From an uncultured Brachyspira sp. (lineage in GTDB: Bacteria > Spirochaetota > Brachyspiria > Brachyspirales > Brachyspiraceae): 6,755 nucleotides of DNA. Below the pieces are notes generated by a model that saw nothing but the letters and a program-made list of their open reading frames with translations, made no database searches and had not been told where the DNA came from. Position 1 is the stretch's first letter. The number at the start of each line of letters is the position of its first letter. The position numbers and the translations under genes were made by a program. Below, piece after piece: positions 1-4,259 of the stretch. The stretch lies in NCBI GenBank assembly GCA_934725655.1, contig CAKVCJ010000100.1, positions 1-6,755 of the forward strand, in the 5' to 3' direction.

Positions 1-77
1 TAGTAAAAGTTAATTCTATCACTTTCCATGCAATCTTAAAAAATACAGATATTTCTTTCTTTTCACAGGTAGAAAAT
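1..77. repeat. Terminal direct repeat, first copy (circular junction)
   Basis: These 77 bases are identical to the last 77 bases of the window (6679-6755). Exact terminal duplication of this length is what a short-read assembler leaves when it walks round a circle; 77 is also a common k-mer size. The natural reading is one circular molecule of 6678 bp with the second copy redundant. A true long terminal repeat of a linear element is less likely, because no inverted ends or transposase are present. Confidence 0.93.
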
Positions 78-121
78 ACGATTAATCATCCTTTTGCCAT
101 ATGCTTATAATATCCCTAATT

Positions 122-157
122 CACTGCTTCACTCGTAGTAAACTACTCACTACAGTG
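122..157. repeat. Nested inverted repeat
   Basis: CACTG (122-126) is complementary to CAGTG (153-157). Between them GTAGT (135-139) pairs with ACTAC (142-146) across two bases. It could be a cruciform or protein site upstream of the secreted-protein gene. The word ACAGTGTAT here (152-160) recurs at 241-249 next to the twin palindromes. No function is evident. Confidence 0.4.
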
Positions 158-244
158 TATGAATTTATGCATTAAAGTGTTACTAAATGCATTGAAATAA
201 ATAAATTAAATAAAAATAATTTTTATTAAACGAATATTAAACAG

Positions 245-272
245 TGTATACATAACAAAAGTAATGTATACA
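245..272. promoter_or_regulatory. Twin TGTATACA palindromes (probable operator)
   Basis: The 8-bp palindrome TGTATACA occurs at 245-252 and 265-272, exactly 20 bp apart, about two helical turns. Together they also form a 9-bp inverted repeat (245-253 with 264-272). This is the geometry of two dimers of a repressor bound on one face of DNA. A plausible but weak promoter lies just downstream (TTGGAA at 275-280, TAGATA at 299-304), so a bound protein would cover its -35 box. The candidate binder on this plasmid is the ribbon-helix-helix-like protein at 4008-4259; that link is inference. Confidence 0.5.
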
Positions 273-320
273 AATTGGAATTGAGAGGATAGAAAGAATA
301 GATATACCTTGTGATTTTAG

Positions 321-375
321 ACCATGCTGTAACATCAACGGTACGAGTTGGATGTGGAAGCATGGTTATTTTTTT
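321..375 (+). terminator. Two-tier hairpin with T-tract in the leader of the secreted-protein gene
   Basis: ACCATGCT (321-328) pairs with AGCATGGT (359-366). Inside, after a symmetrical 3-nt internal loop, ACATCAAC (332-339) pairs with GTT-g-GATGT (347-355) with one bulged G, capped by a 7-nt loop. A run of T follows directly (368-374). This is a complete Rho-independent terminator sited about 70 bp before the start codon at 438. It either ends transcription arriving from the previous gene across the circular junction or attenuates a promoter near 275-304. Confidence 0.65.
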
Positions 376-437
376 AATAATAAATTTGAAAAGAGAATAT
401 AAATATAAAATAATAAATTCATAAGGGGTAACAAATT

Positions 438-863
438 ATGAAAAACAAAAAAGTATTGTTTAGTAGTTTAATGCTTATTTTTCTAAGTATTATGATGATT
501 GGAGTACCTGTTAATGCAGCAACAAGTAAAAAAGTTGATGTAAGTGATGATATTAAAAGATTGCATTATAGGTTTGATGTTACAGTAGATCAATATTATG
601 AACAAAACGTAATTAAAGATAATGAGTTTAGATTAAAAATGATGAACATAGAAAAAGAATGCACTAAATTACTAGAGACAAAAAAAATACCTAGAAAACA
701 AAAAAAGTGCTTAAAAGAAATAGAATTAAATTCCCATACTATGCAATTTGATTATAGAGATAAAAATGGCAATAAAGATTATAGTATAGCAAGAGGACAC
801 AAAGCTTTAATAGATGAAAGACTTGAAAAATATGGATTGCAGAAATATATTTTTGAAGATTGA
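438..863 (+). CDS. Small secreted protein of unknown function
   Basis: I do not recognise the family. The 141-residue product opens with a typical Sec signal peptide: Lys residues at 2, 4 and 5, a hydrophobic core from about 6 to 23, and a cleavage site at Val25-Asn-Ala27 followed by Ala28. Nothing later looks like a membrane anchor, LPXTG motif or lipobox, so the ~113-residue mature protein should be released. It is Lys/Glu-rich, largely predicted helical, and has two cysteines (75 and 91) that could form a disulphide closing a helical hairpin. The start is fixed by AAGGGG at 423-428, nine bases before ATG. It is a single-gene unit, with a hairpin/T-tract upstream and a strong terminator downstream. 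On a small plasmid a secreted protein could be a bacteriocin, immunity or host-interaction factor, but nothing in the sequence chooses among these. Confidence 0.85.
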   Translation: MKNKKVLFSSLMLIFLSIMMIGVPVNAATSKKVDVSDDIKRLHYRFDVTVDQYYEQNVIKDNEFRLKMMNIEKECTKLLETKKIPRKQKKCLKEIELNSHTMQFDYRDKNGNKDYSIARGHKALIDERLEKYGLQKYIFED

Positions 864-864
864 T

Positions 865-899
865 AAAAATAGGGTCATTTTTATGGCTCTATTTTTTTA
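865..899 (+). terminator. Rho-independent terminator of the secreted-protein gene
   Basis: A 14-bp stem (865-878 with 883-896, two G-U pairs, TTTT loop) begins two bases after the stop codon. Its 3' arm runs into a T-tract ending at 898. Strong intrinsic terminator; the A-rich 5' arm may let it work weakly in the other direction. Confidence 0.9.
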
Positions 900-926
900 A
901 TTTTACCATTAGGACTTCTTCATCAT

Positions 927-1002
927 CAAAAACACACGATTTTTAGTGCAAAATCGATAAGGCATTAAATATAAACAAAAAATCATGTGTTTTTAACTGT
1001 TT
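927..1002. repeat. Inverted-repeat module, copy 1
   Basis: AAAAACACACGATTTTT (928-944) and AAAAATCATGTGTTTTT (978-994) are complementary at 16 of 17 positions. The right half, read on the minus strand (976-1002), matches 5096-5122 at 24 of 27 positions, including the exact 15-mer AAACAGTTAAAAACA. The left half (927-954) shares CAAAAACA and GTGCAAAAT with the minus strand of 5055-5082. The arms would form a hairpin with T-rich ends on both strands, so it could act as a bidirectional terminator. Sequence conservation beyond the stem argues for a protein site, such as replication or incompatibility repeats. Confidence 0.75.
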
Positions 1003-1004
1003 TT

Positions 1005-1036
1005 ATGATAATTTGTCTTAGCTTTAATGATAATTT
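1005..1036. repeat. Two direct repeats of ATGATAATTT, 22 bp apart
   Basis: ATGATAATTT occurs at 1005-1014 and 1027-1036. Spacing of about two helical turns resembles iterons, but two copies are few. They lie directly between the inverted-repeat module and the possible single-strand origin. Confidence 0.35.
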
Positions 1037-1040
1037 ATAG

Positions 1041-1171
1041 GGACGAAATGAAATCACATACTTGCAGGTTCGCTTGTTGTGTCAAAACGACACATTTGAA
1101 ATCAGAAAGGATATAGCGTACCCTCAAACATCTTTAAAATGCTGTGGGTTTGTATGTTGTTCTTGACACGG
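1041..1171. other. Possible single-strand origin (sso-like region)
   Basis: This GC-richer island in AT-rich DNA has no ORF. It contains a perfect hairpin TGTGTC-aaaac-GACACA (1078-1094). GTGTCAA (1079-1085) can instead pair perfectly with TTGACAC (1163-1169), enclosing a ~77-nt arm. That arm carries TAGCGT at 1114-1119, the hexamer known as CS-6 in the terminal loop of ssoA-type single-strand origins of rolling-circle plasmids. The match is one hexamer plus fold potential, and no rolling-circle Rep with HUH motifs is present on the plasmid. I therefore hold this as a weak hypothesis; a structured RNA is an alternative. Confidence 0.25.
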
Positions 1172-1212
1172 GATATAAGAATAATTTTTCATTATTTCGG
1201 GAAAAAAATACC

Positions 1213-1910
1213 CCCCATGTTAATCAATCATGCTCAACAACCTACTTTATCTCCTCTTAAAACTATTAAAGATGAATGATACTTGATACAAATGATAGCC
1301 ATTGATAGCTTTAATCCATCACTTAACCAATAGGATTAATAAGGTATGATATAAACACTATAGACATGAGCCTTATTGTGCCTACCTGAGACAAACACAA
1401 CACATACAATCATTAATATCAATGAAGAGACATTGACCCATAAAAAAGATAGATAGACTAGATGTAAGGCTATGTTATATCTATAGATGCTGTAAGTAAC
1501 AGAGCATTACACACAACTGAGAGGAAAGATAGTTGACTATAGTTCATAGTCAGTCATATATATCTTGAAGAGATAGAACAAAGGAGTAGGCTATTTTTTC
1601 ACTAATTAAAAAGCTAACTTATTATTCTAAATGGCGATATACATAAAATATAACAAGTCTTCTAACTCTTACCTACTACTCCTACTCTTTGTACTATGCT
1701 TCACTATACTAAATATATTATTTAGTCAAGACAAGCAATAAGATGCTATAATCGTTTCTAAGTGTGTTTGTAAGGGTGGTTAGTACAATAAGTGCTATTA
1801 ATATATAAAAACTATGCTATAGAGATTAGAGCCTTATGGTTATGGAGATTGATATATATAGACCTTAAAGAAGAGAATGATGAAGAGGTCTATACTGTCA
1901 AAGTATGGGG
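1213..1910 (+). ncRNA. Candidate large structured non-coding RNA, about 700 nt
   Basis: No credible ORF exists here on either strand. CCCCATGTT (1213-1221) can pair with AGTATGGGG (1902-1910), closing the region with nine pairs. Inside are TTAATCC/GGATTAA (1311-1317/1333-1339), AATAAGG/CCTTATT (1338-1344/1371-1377), TCAATG/CATTGA (1419-1424/1431-1436), a two-part helix 1526-1540/1546-1566, CAAAgGAGTAGG/CCTACTCTTTG (1579-1590/1681-1691), TTGTACTA/TAGTACAA (1689-1696/1781-1788), ACTAAAT/ATTTAGT (1708-1714/1720-1726) and TATAGACCT/AGGTCTATA (1857-1865/1886-1894). Some helices compete. AT-rich DNA yields several 7-bp stems by chance, so only the long gap and the 8-9 bp helices weigh much. Strand is assumed. 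Large ornate RNAs such as ROOL and GOLLD occur on Firmicute plasmids and phages at comparable size; I cannot assign this to either. An upstream promoter (TTGTTC 1157-1162, AATAAT 1180-1185) is weak. Confidence 0.35.
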
Positions 1911-1984
1911 ATAGTGCTAAACAAAAACAATATAAATAAAAAACCTTTTATAATATAAATATATCTTTAAATCAATTCTATACT

Positions 1985-2012
1985 CGCTAATAGCATTTTT
2001 AAGCGTTTTTCT
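1985..2012 (+). terminator. Short hairpin with T-tract (weak terminator candidate)
   Basis: CGCT (1985-1988) pairs with AGCG (2002-2005), followed by TTTTT at 2006-2010. It is the first terminator-like signal after the candidate large RNA. The stem is only four pairs, so it is weak. TAAGCG (2000-2005) could alternatively pair with CGCTTA (2051-2056). Confidence 0.25.
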
Positions 2013-2057
2013 CAAATTGGTAATATAATTTGTCTACTTAAGATATAAATCGCTTAG

Positions 2058-2095
2058 AGAGGCGTATAGGAATTTTTATATTGCATACCCCCTCT
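2058..2095. repeat. Hairpin with a C-rich arm
   Basis: AGAGG and GTAT (2058-2062, 2064-2067) pair with ATAC and CCTCT (2085-2088, 2091-2095) across a small internal loop (one C against two C), giving nine pairs around a 17-nt AT-rich loop. It is one of the few GC-containing elements in this stretch. Role unknown. Confidence 0.4.
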
Positions 2096-2316
2096 ATATA
2101 ATCAAAATAATATTTTAAGCAATAGTTTTAAGAAAAAGTATTAAAATAAATTTGTTTATACTTAAAATGACTATTAATTAAAAGTGTTTATTAAACTATA
2201 GTTATTTTGATAGTTTAATTATCAAATCTTTCTAATTTAATTTATGCAGAAATTATAAGTATTTGATAATATTACAAAGAAAATAAAAAATTTTTAAAGA
2301 AATATATAATTTATAC
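2096..2316. other. AT-rich gene-free stretch with a 10-bp inverted repeat
   Basis: I see no gene here. The stretch is almost pure A and T, as expected of a DNA-unwinding region near an origin, though no iteron array confirms that. The one clear element is the perfect inverted repeat ATTAAACTAT (2190-2199) with ATAGTTTAAT (2210-2219). TTTGATA words occur repeatedly here and again at 2320-2325. Confidence 0.4.
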
Positions 2317-2346
2317 AATTTGATAGCGATAACAAATTTATATAAA
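2317..2346 (+). promoter_or_regulatory. Probable promoter and operator of the 28-aa peptide gene
   Basis: AATTTGATA (2317-2325) and TAACAAATT (2330-2338) form an inverted repeat with one mismatch around GCGA. Its left arm contains TTGATA (2320-2325), which with TATAAA (2341-2346) gives a promoter with a short 15-bp spacer. Transcription would start about 40 bases before the ATG at 2395. A repressor on the inverted repeat would block the -35 box. Confidence 0.4.
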
Positions 2347-2394
2347 CTAAACGTATATATTACACTTATTAAATCATTTTAAGGAGGTTGTCAA

Positions 2395-2481
2395 ATGAAA
2401 AGCGAATCAAAAAGAATATTAATTCCAATTTGCATTATATCAGGAATGCTTTATGGATTATTTTTTATTTCTTTTAAGTAA
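2395..2481 (+). CDS. 28-residue hydrophobic peptide (small membrane protein, toxin-like)
   Basis: ATG at 2395 is preceded at seven bases by a perfect AAGGAGG (2381-2387), the strongest ribosome binding site in the window. The peptide begins MKSESKR, then a hydrophobic stretch from about residue 8 to 27 (ILIPICIISGMLYGLFFISF) and ends in Lys before TAA at 2479. Charged N-terminus plus one transmembrane helix is the shape of small single-span membrane peptides, including toxins of type I toxin-antitoxin systems; it does not resemble Fst, TxpA or Hok by sequence as far as I can tell. A stem-loop follows ten bases after the stop. An antisense antitoxin RNA would need a minus-strand promoter within about 2550-2640. 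Weak candidates exist (minus-strand TGCAATAAT near 2566), so the toxin reading is inference. That it is translated is supported by the ribosome binding site and terminator-like context. Confidence 0.55.
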   Translation: MKSESKRILIPICIISGMLYGLFFISFK

Positions 2482-2490
2482 TTAACTTTT

Positions 2491-2520
2491 AGCTAATGTT
2501 TAACGACATTGGCTTCAATT
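2491..2520 (+). terminator. Stem-loop after the 28-aa peptide gene
   Basis: AGCTAATGT (2491-2499) pairs with ACATTGGCT (2506-2514), nine pairs with one G-U and a 6-nt loop, followed by a short T-rich tail. Probable terminator for the peptide mRNA, without a classic T-run. Confidence 0.5.
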
Positions 2521-2882
2521 TATTACGCATGTACACTAGTGGCTTATCACAATCGTGGCTACATTATTGCATGAGTTAAGAAAAAACTGTATTTAACAAA
2601 ATTTAATTTTATAAAATTAATATAAAATCATAACAAAGCCTTAAAAACATTACCAATTTTCCATGAGGCTTTATACTCATTTTTAATAATCATCCTGAGG
2701 TTTTACAATTTTTAAACCATATAGGTACTTATACACAATACGATATAAATAACGATTGTAAGCACTTTTATTTATTAAAAACGTTAATTCTACACAAAAA
2801 AACGTTTAAATTTGAACTTTTTCTCGATTGTATAATCAAACTTAAAAATTTTCAAAATCCTCATGAAAATTCAACATAATAT
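2515..2882. other. Gene-free AT-rich intergenic region with short repeats
   Basis: I see no gene. GTGGCT occurs twice (2541-2546, 2556-2561). AAAGCCT (2635-2641) pairs with AGGCTTT (2666-2672), a possible bidirectional terminator. AAAAACGTT occurs at 2777-2785 and 2798-2806, 21 bp apart, and the core AAAAACG recurs at 2910 and 2940, which is loosely iteron-like. AATTTTC (2847-2853) pairs with GAAAATT (2865-2871). A TATAAT at 2831-2836 has no good -35 box. Confidence 0.4.
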
Positions 2883-2918
2883 AAAAACAGTACATCAACT
2901 TTTGCACGTAAAAACGTA
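2883..2918 (-). repeat. Inverted-repeat module, partial copy 2
   Basis: AAAAACAGT (2883-2891) and TTTTGCACGT (2900-2909) recur in the same order at 5044-5052 and 5056-5065. This copy lacks the long complementary arm present at 976-1002 and 5096-5122. It lies just upstream of the leader of the 101-aa gene, as copy 3 lies upstream of the 368-aa gene. Confidence 0.6.
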
Positions 2919-2962
2919 TAAAAAATGGACTTTTTTTTCAAAAACGATTAGCTATAATGAGG

Positions 2963-3012
2963 GAGAAAAGGCAGAAAAATAGAGAAATGAAGTATGCCTC
3001 TTTCTCGTTTTT
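2963..3012 (+). terminator. Long hairpin followed by a T-tract
   Basis: GAGAAAAGGCA (2963-2973) pairs with TGCCTCTTTCTC (2995-3006), eleven pairs with one bulged C, loop of 21 nt, followed by GTTTTT. It is a good intrinsic terminator that would separate the upstream intergenic region from the leader of the 101-aa gene. A TATAAT at 2953-2958 just before it lacks a convincing -35 box. Confidence 0.6.
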
Positions 3013-3018
3013 AAATAA

Positions 3019-3024
3019 TATAAT
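3019..3024 (+). promoter_or_regulatory. Probable -10 box for the 101-aa gene
   Basis: Perfect TATAAT directly after the terminator at 2963-3012 and before the structured leader. No clear -35 hexamer lies 17 bp upstream, so the assignment rests on position. Transcription would begin near 3031, giving a leader of about 165 nt. Confidence 0.4.
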
Positions 3025-3054
3025 TTTTCTAACATAAAAACTCCTTTTATTTTT

Positions 3055-3083
3055 AGATAGGGCAAGTGCGAATTGCCTTATCT
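3055..3083 (+). promoter_or_regulatory. Conserved GTGCGAA-loop hairpin, copy 1
   Basis: AGATAGGGCAA (3055-3065) pairs with TTGCCTTATCT (3073-3083), eleven pairs including one G-U, closing the 7-nt loop GTGCGAA. The core GCAAGTGCGAATTGCCT (3062-3078) is repeated exactly at 5310-5326 in the leader of the 368-aa gene. There the outer stem is built from different bases yet still pairs. An identical loop on differing stems points to a recognised RNA or DNA hairpin, probably a binding site for a plasmid-encoded regulator acting on both genes. Confidence 0.7.
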
Positions 3084-3105
3084 TACATACTTTACAAAAC
3101 AGTAC

Positions 3106-3148
3106 AGTCCTTTTAACAGGACTCAGAGAGGTAACCAAAGGTTCTACC
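3106..3148 (+). promoter_or_regulatory. Two further leader hairpins before the 101-aa gene
   Basis: AGTCCT (3106-3111) pairs perfectly with AGGACT (3118-3123). Directly after it GGT-AACC (3130-3136) pairs with GGTT-ct-ACC (3140-3148) around an AAA loop. With the GTGCGAA hairpin they make a three-stem leader. They do not cover the ribosome binding site at 3186-3192. I recognise no riboswitch class here. Confidence 0.45.
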
Positions 3149-3197
3149 AAAGCAACCCTTAAACCTGAACAAAATGAATTAATACGAGGTGGAATAA

Positions 3198-3503
3198 ATG
3201 AATAATAACAAACTCAGTGAGGAATATAAGAGAGAAAGAGTAGAAAAAAAACAAATTGCTTTGTTAATGAATGCAGTAGACATTACCGAAGAAAATGCAA
3301 GAAACTTAGCAAAGCAACTTAATGAGATGATTAAATACTTAATGGATGAAAAAACTCCTATAGGCACTAGAATTGAAGTAACAAAGATACTATATTTTGA
3401 AGCAGTTATGATTCCAGAGAGAAAGATGTTTTTAAATGGCAAAGAAATTGTCATTGAAGCCCATAGGGATGTGAAGCTTAAAAAATATAAACATAGAGCA
3501 TAA
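3198..3503 (+). CDS. 101-aa plasmid protein of unknown function
   Basis: I do not recognise this family. The start is supported by GAGGTGG at 3186-3192, six bases before ATG. The product is basic and highly charged. Residues 1-50 look mainly helical (Lys/Glu/Arg-rich with regular Leu/Ile/Ala spacing, 21-49 possibly amphipathic). A short PIGTR turn at 54-58 precedes another helix, and a beta-like NGKEIVIEAH hairpin at 80-89 leads to a Lys/Arg-rich tail. No signal peptide or membrane segment is present. A small basic cytoplasmic protein with a structured leader suggests a nucleic-acid-binding accessory to replication, copy control or partition. It shares the GTGCGAA hairpin with the 368-aa gene, so the two are probably co-regulated. 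The function remains inference. Confidence 0.75.
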   Translation: MNNNKLSEEYKRERVEKKQIALLMNAVDITEENARNLAKQLNEMIKYLMDEKTPIGTRIEVTKILYFEAVMIPERKMFLNGKEIVIEAHRDVKLKKYKHRA

Positions 3504-3610
3504 GCTTAACTAATGAGGTTGTATAGTTATATACCTCATACATATGCTTGTTAAAATCCTTACGGTTGTAAATAATGCTCATATAACACTCATAGCCTCT
3601 AGCATAAGGG
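3504..3610 (+). other. Intergenic hairpin region after the 101-aa gene
   Basis: ATGAGGT (3513-3519) pairs with ACCTCAT (3533-3539), with TATA/TATA pairing inside and TTAAC/GTTAA (3506-3510/3550-3554) outside. There is no T-tract after it, so it is a poor terminator and may be an mRNA 3' end stabiliser or part of the next structured region. Confidence 0.45.
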
Positions 3611-3616
3611 TATAAT
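3611..3616 (+). promoter_or_regulatory. Possible -10 box of the structured RNA at 3623-3924
   Basis: Perfect TATAAT with no convincing -35 box. Transcription would start near 3623 and meet the strong terminator ending near 3924, defining a ~300-nt RNA. Confidence 0.35.
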
Positions 3617-3622
3617 GGGTGT

Positions 3623-3924
3623 TAAATATATAAATTGGATTTATGCTAATTTATATAAGGCTCAATCCTTTTTTGCATTAATTTTATTTTTATTTTATCT
3701 AAGAAGAGAAGGCACAAAACCTTCTCTGACTCCTATAGCAATACGAGTCATTTTAATGTGGGTGCTATATCCACTTAACCTAAGATACTGTAGTTATATA
3801 GGTGATCAATTCATTTGACTCATCATGCCCTATTGCTACACTCCCAGTAGGGCAAATAAATTCTGTTTTTTTATAGACTTAGAGAGAAAGATAAAGAAAT
3901 TGTATTGTTTCTTTGTCTTTTTTT
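3623..3924 (+). ncRNA. Candidate ~300-nt structured RNA or attenuated leader of the downstream operon
   Basis: Between a TATAAT box (3611) and a strong terminator (3883-3924) lie consecutive GC-containing hairpins: AGAGAAGG/CCTTCTCT (3705-3712/3720-3727), GACTC/GAGTC (3728-3732/3745-3749), GTGG/CCAC (3758-3761/3771-3774) and GCCCTATTG/CAGTAGGGC (3827-3835/3845-3853). The loop word TATAGCA (3734-3740) is perfectly complementary to TGCTATA (3763-3769) in the next loop, so the two hairpins could kiss or rearrange. A 67-codon reading frame (3615-3818) crosses these stems, but its ribosome binding site is weak and its product looks unlike a protein. The RNA is either a free regulator or the attenuated leader of the operon starting at 4008. 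No known RNA class is recognised. Confidence 0.45.
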
Positions 3925-3926
3925 AT
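3883..3926 (+). terminator. Strong Rho-independent terminator
   Basis: AAAGATAAAGAAA (3887-3899) pairs with TTTCTTTGTCTTT (3908-3920), thirteen pairs with one G-U, 8-nt loop, extendable outward by a few pairs and running into TTTTATTT. It lies ~85 bp upstream of the ribbon-helix-helix gene, so read-through transcription into that operon would be attenuated here. Confidence 0.75.
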
Positions 3927-3957
3927 TTACATACAAACTCATATAAAAACCTACATA

Positions 3958-3977
3958 GCACCTATCTACAAAGGTGC
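3958..3977 (+). promoter_or_regulatory. Hairpin just upstream of the operon's ribosome binding site
   Basis: GCACCT (3958-3963) pairs perfectly with AGGTGC (3972-3977) around an 8-nt loop, ending about 15 bases before the AAGGAG at 3992-3997. It could protect or modulate the operon mRNA 5' end. A promoter between the terminator and this hairpin is not clear (TATAAA at 3942-3947 with no good -35). Confidence 0.45.
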
Positions 3978-4007
3978 AAATATAAAATTTTAAGGAGAGG
4001 AAGTTAT

Positions 4008-4259
4008 ATGGAAAAAGCAAGAATAGCCATAAGAGGCGAATTAAATGTCAATCAAGAGACTAAAGAAATATTGGTAAAATTAGCAAAAGAAAGAGGCATA
4101 ACAATAAAAGCTATAATAACTGAAATATTAAATAATATTACTGACACAGATGCAAACAACTATCTGTATTTCTACCACTCAGTGGAAGCAGATAGGCATA
4201 TCAAAAAAGCAGAGAAATATAAAAATATGATAGAGGGGAGTAATGAAAATGAAAAATAA
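4008..4259 (+). CDS. Ribbon-helix-helix (CopG/Arc-like) DNA-binding protein
   Basis: The 83-residue product begins with an alternating segment (ARIAIRGEL, 4-12) suited to the N-terminal beta-strand. Helix QETKEILVKLAKERG (16-30) follows, then Ile-Thr and a second helix IKAIITEILNNI (33-44). That spacing, with the short turn after ERG, is characteristic of ribbon-helix-helix repressors, which dimerise through the strand and insert it into the major groove. Residues 50-83 add a Lys/Glu-rich helical tail. AAGGAG at 3992-3997 supports ATG 4008; an upstream in-frame ATG at 3825 lacks such a site and would add unrelated sequence across the terminator. It overlaps the next gene by 17 bp, so the pair is one operon. 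On plasmids such proteins repress replication or partition genes. Candidate operators here are TGTATACA pairs at 245-272. The target is inference. Confidence 0.7.
   Translation: MEKARIAIRGELNVNQETKEILVKLAKERGITIKAIITEILNNITDTDANNYLYFYHSVEADRHIKKAEKYKNMIEGSNENEK

Noticed and set aside
864..2394. tRNA, CRISPR array or insertion sequence in the gene-free region
   Set aside because: No cloverleaf with a T-arm GTTC signature, no regularly spaced repeats, and no transposase remnants or terminal inverted repeats with target duplications were seen.
2777..2946. AAAAACG words as an iteron array
   Set aside because: Only the first two copies are regularly spaced (21 bp); the others are irregular and the word is too simple for AT-rich DNA to count as an array.
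2952..3035. 27-codon minus-strand frame with AAAGGAG five bases before ATG
   Set aside because: The ribosome binding site is good, but the frame is very short, not hydrophobic in a toxin-like way, and contains a complete terminator hairpin; I judged it chance.
2938..3150. 70-codon minus-strand reading frame
   Set aside because: No ribosome binding site, and it runs through the leader hairpins of the 101-aa gene and the hairpin at 2963-3006; composition is unlike a gene.
3179..3454. 91-codon minus-strand frame
   Set aside because: It is the antisense shadow of the 101-aa gene, with hydrophobic composition that simply mirrors Lys/Glu-rich codons.
3615..3818. 67-codon plus-strand frame
   Set aside because: Its ATG overlaps the TATAAT box, the AAGGG is only four bases away, and the frame crosses four strong hairpins; an RNA explains the segment better.
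3825..4007. 61-codon upstream extension of the ribbon-helix-helix gene
   Set aside because: It crosses a strong terminator and has no ribosome binding site, while ATG 4008 has AAGGAG and starts the recognisable domain.
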